Shown here: positions 4,955 through 5,028 of the stretch, one piece after another
Position numbering within the stretch: the first letter of the stretch is position 1
Layout of the letters: each line of letters starts with the position of its first letter
Origin: an uncultured Oscillospiraceae bacterium
GTDB lineage: Bacteria > Bacillota > Clostridia > Oscillospirales > Oscillospiraceae
Direction: 5' to 3'
Assembly (NCBI GenBank): GCA_934630555.1
Contig: CAKTXB010000150.1
Coordinates: 1-5,028, forward strand
DNA: 5,028 nucleotides
Translations under genes and position numbers: made by a program
The notes under the pieces: generated by a model
Databases searched by the model: none
Told to the model about the DNA's origin: nothing
What the model saw: the letters and a program-made list of their open reading frames with translations, nothing else

Positions 4955-5028
4955 ATGAAGGATTACGTTGCCGAAGCCAAAGCACTCGGCTTTTCGGATG
5001 CCGCGTTCATGGACGTGGCCGTTCTGGT
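4955..5028 (+). CDS. 5' end of a gene running off the right edge (possibly a DUF2284 metal-binding protein)
   Basis: ATG 4955-4957 opens a frame that stays open to the window edge. It encodes about 24 residues, MKDYVAEAKALGFSDAAFMD and on. AAGGAG (4941-4946) overlaps the degV stop codon and sits 8 bases before the ATG. With only 12 bases between the genes, translation is probably linked and the two form an operon. The pattern of a short helix followed by LGFSDAAFMDV resembles the start of DUF2284 proteins, small predicted cysteine-rich metal-binding proteins. This is from memory of the family, and the diagnostic cysteines would lie beyond the edge. That a gene starts here is well supported; its family is a guess. 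Confidence 0.75.
   Translation, partial: MKDYVAEAKALGFSDAAFMDVAVL

Noticed and set aside
1..5028. Mobile elements, attachment sites or tRNA genes
   Set aside because: No transposase or integrase motifs, no terminal inverted repeats and no tRNA cloverleaf were seen. Base composition looks uniform across the coding regions.

Overview
The window looks like chromosomal DNA from a fairly GC-rich member of the Clostridia (Bacillota), most likely a gut Oscillospirales-type organism. The pointers are strong AGGAGG-type ribosome binding sites, sigma-A promoters with extended -10 boxes, an S-layer-homology (SLH) protein, a clostridial-style MATE exporter and a DegV protein with the STAAVS variant motif. 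The taxonomic call is inference; there is no rRNA or other marker in the window.

Layout from left to right. Bases 1-132 hold what is probably the last codons of a plus-strand gene that enters from the left, then two back-to-back hairpins, one of which looks like an intrinsic terminator. Three genes then lie on the minus strand, transcribed right to left: a MATE-family exporter (3813 to 2446), a cytoplasmic GH13 alpha-glucosidase/alpha-amylase-family enzyme (2381 to 801) and a small secreted SLH-only protein (690 to 133). A 283-base divergent intergenic region (3814-4096) separates these from a plus-strand pair: a DegV/FakB-like fatty-acid-binding protein (4097-4942) and, 12 bases on, the start of a gene that runs off the right edge (4955 onward; possibly a DUF2284 protein).

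Each main transcription unit has a readable promoter: one for the MATE gene, a second in the 64-base MATE/GH13 gap, and one for degV. The MATE and GH13 genes may still be partly co-transcribed because no terminator separates them. The GH13 and degV promoters resemble each other: a TTGnCG -35, AACCGT just after it, and TGn-TACACT at -10. Two further AACCGTA copies, exactly 21 bases apart, lie in the divergent region.

The genes do not form an obvious single pathway. They cover intracellular alpha-glucan oligosaccharide breakdown, drug or metabolite efflux, a surface-associated protein and exogenous fatty-acid handling. I did not find a convincing new multi-gene system. The most interesting leads are regulatory (the AACCGT motif and the palindrome on the MATE -10 box), together with an unusual GH13 motif set and a bare SLH protein with no effector domain.
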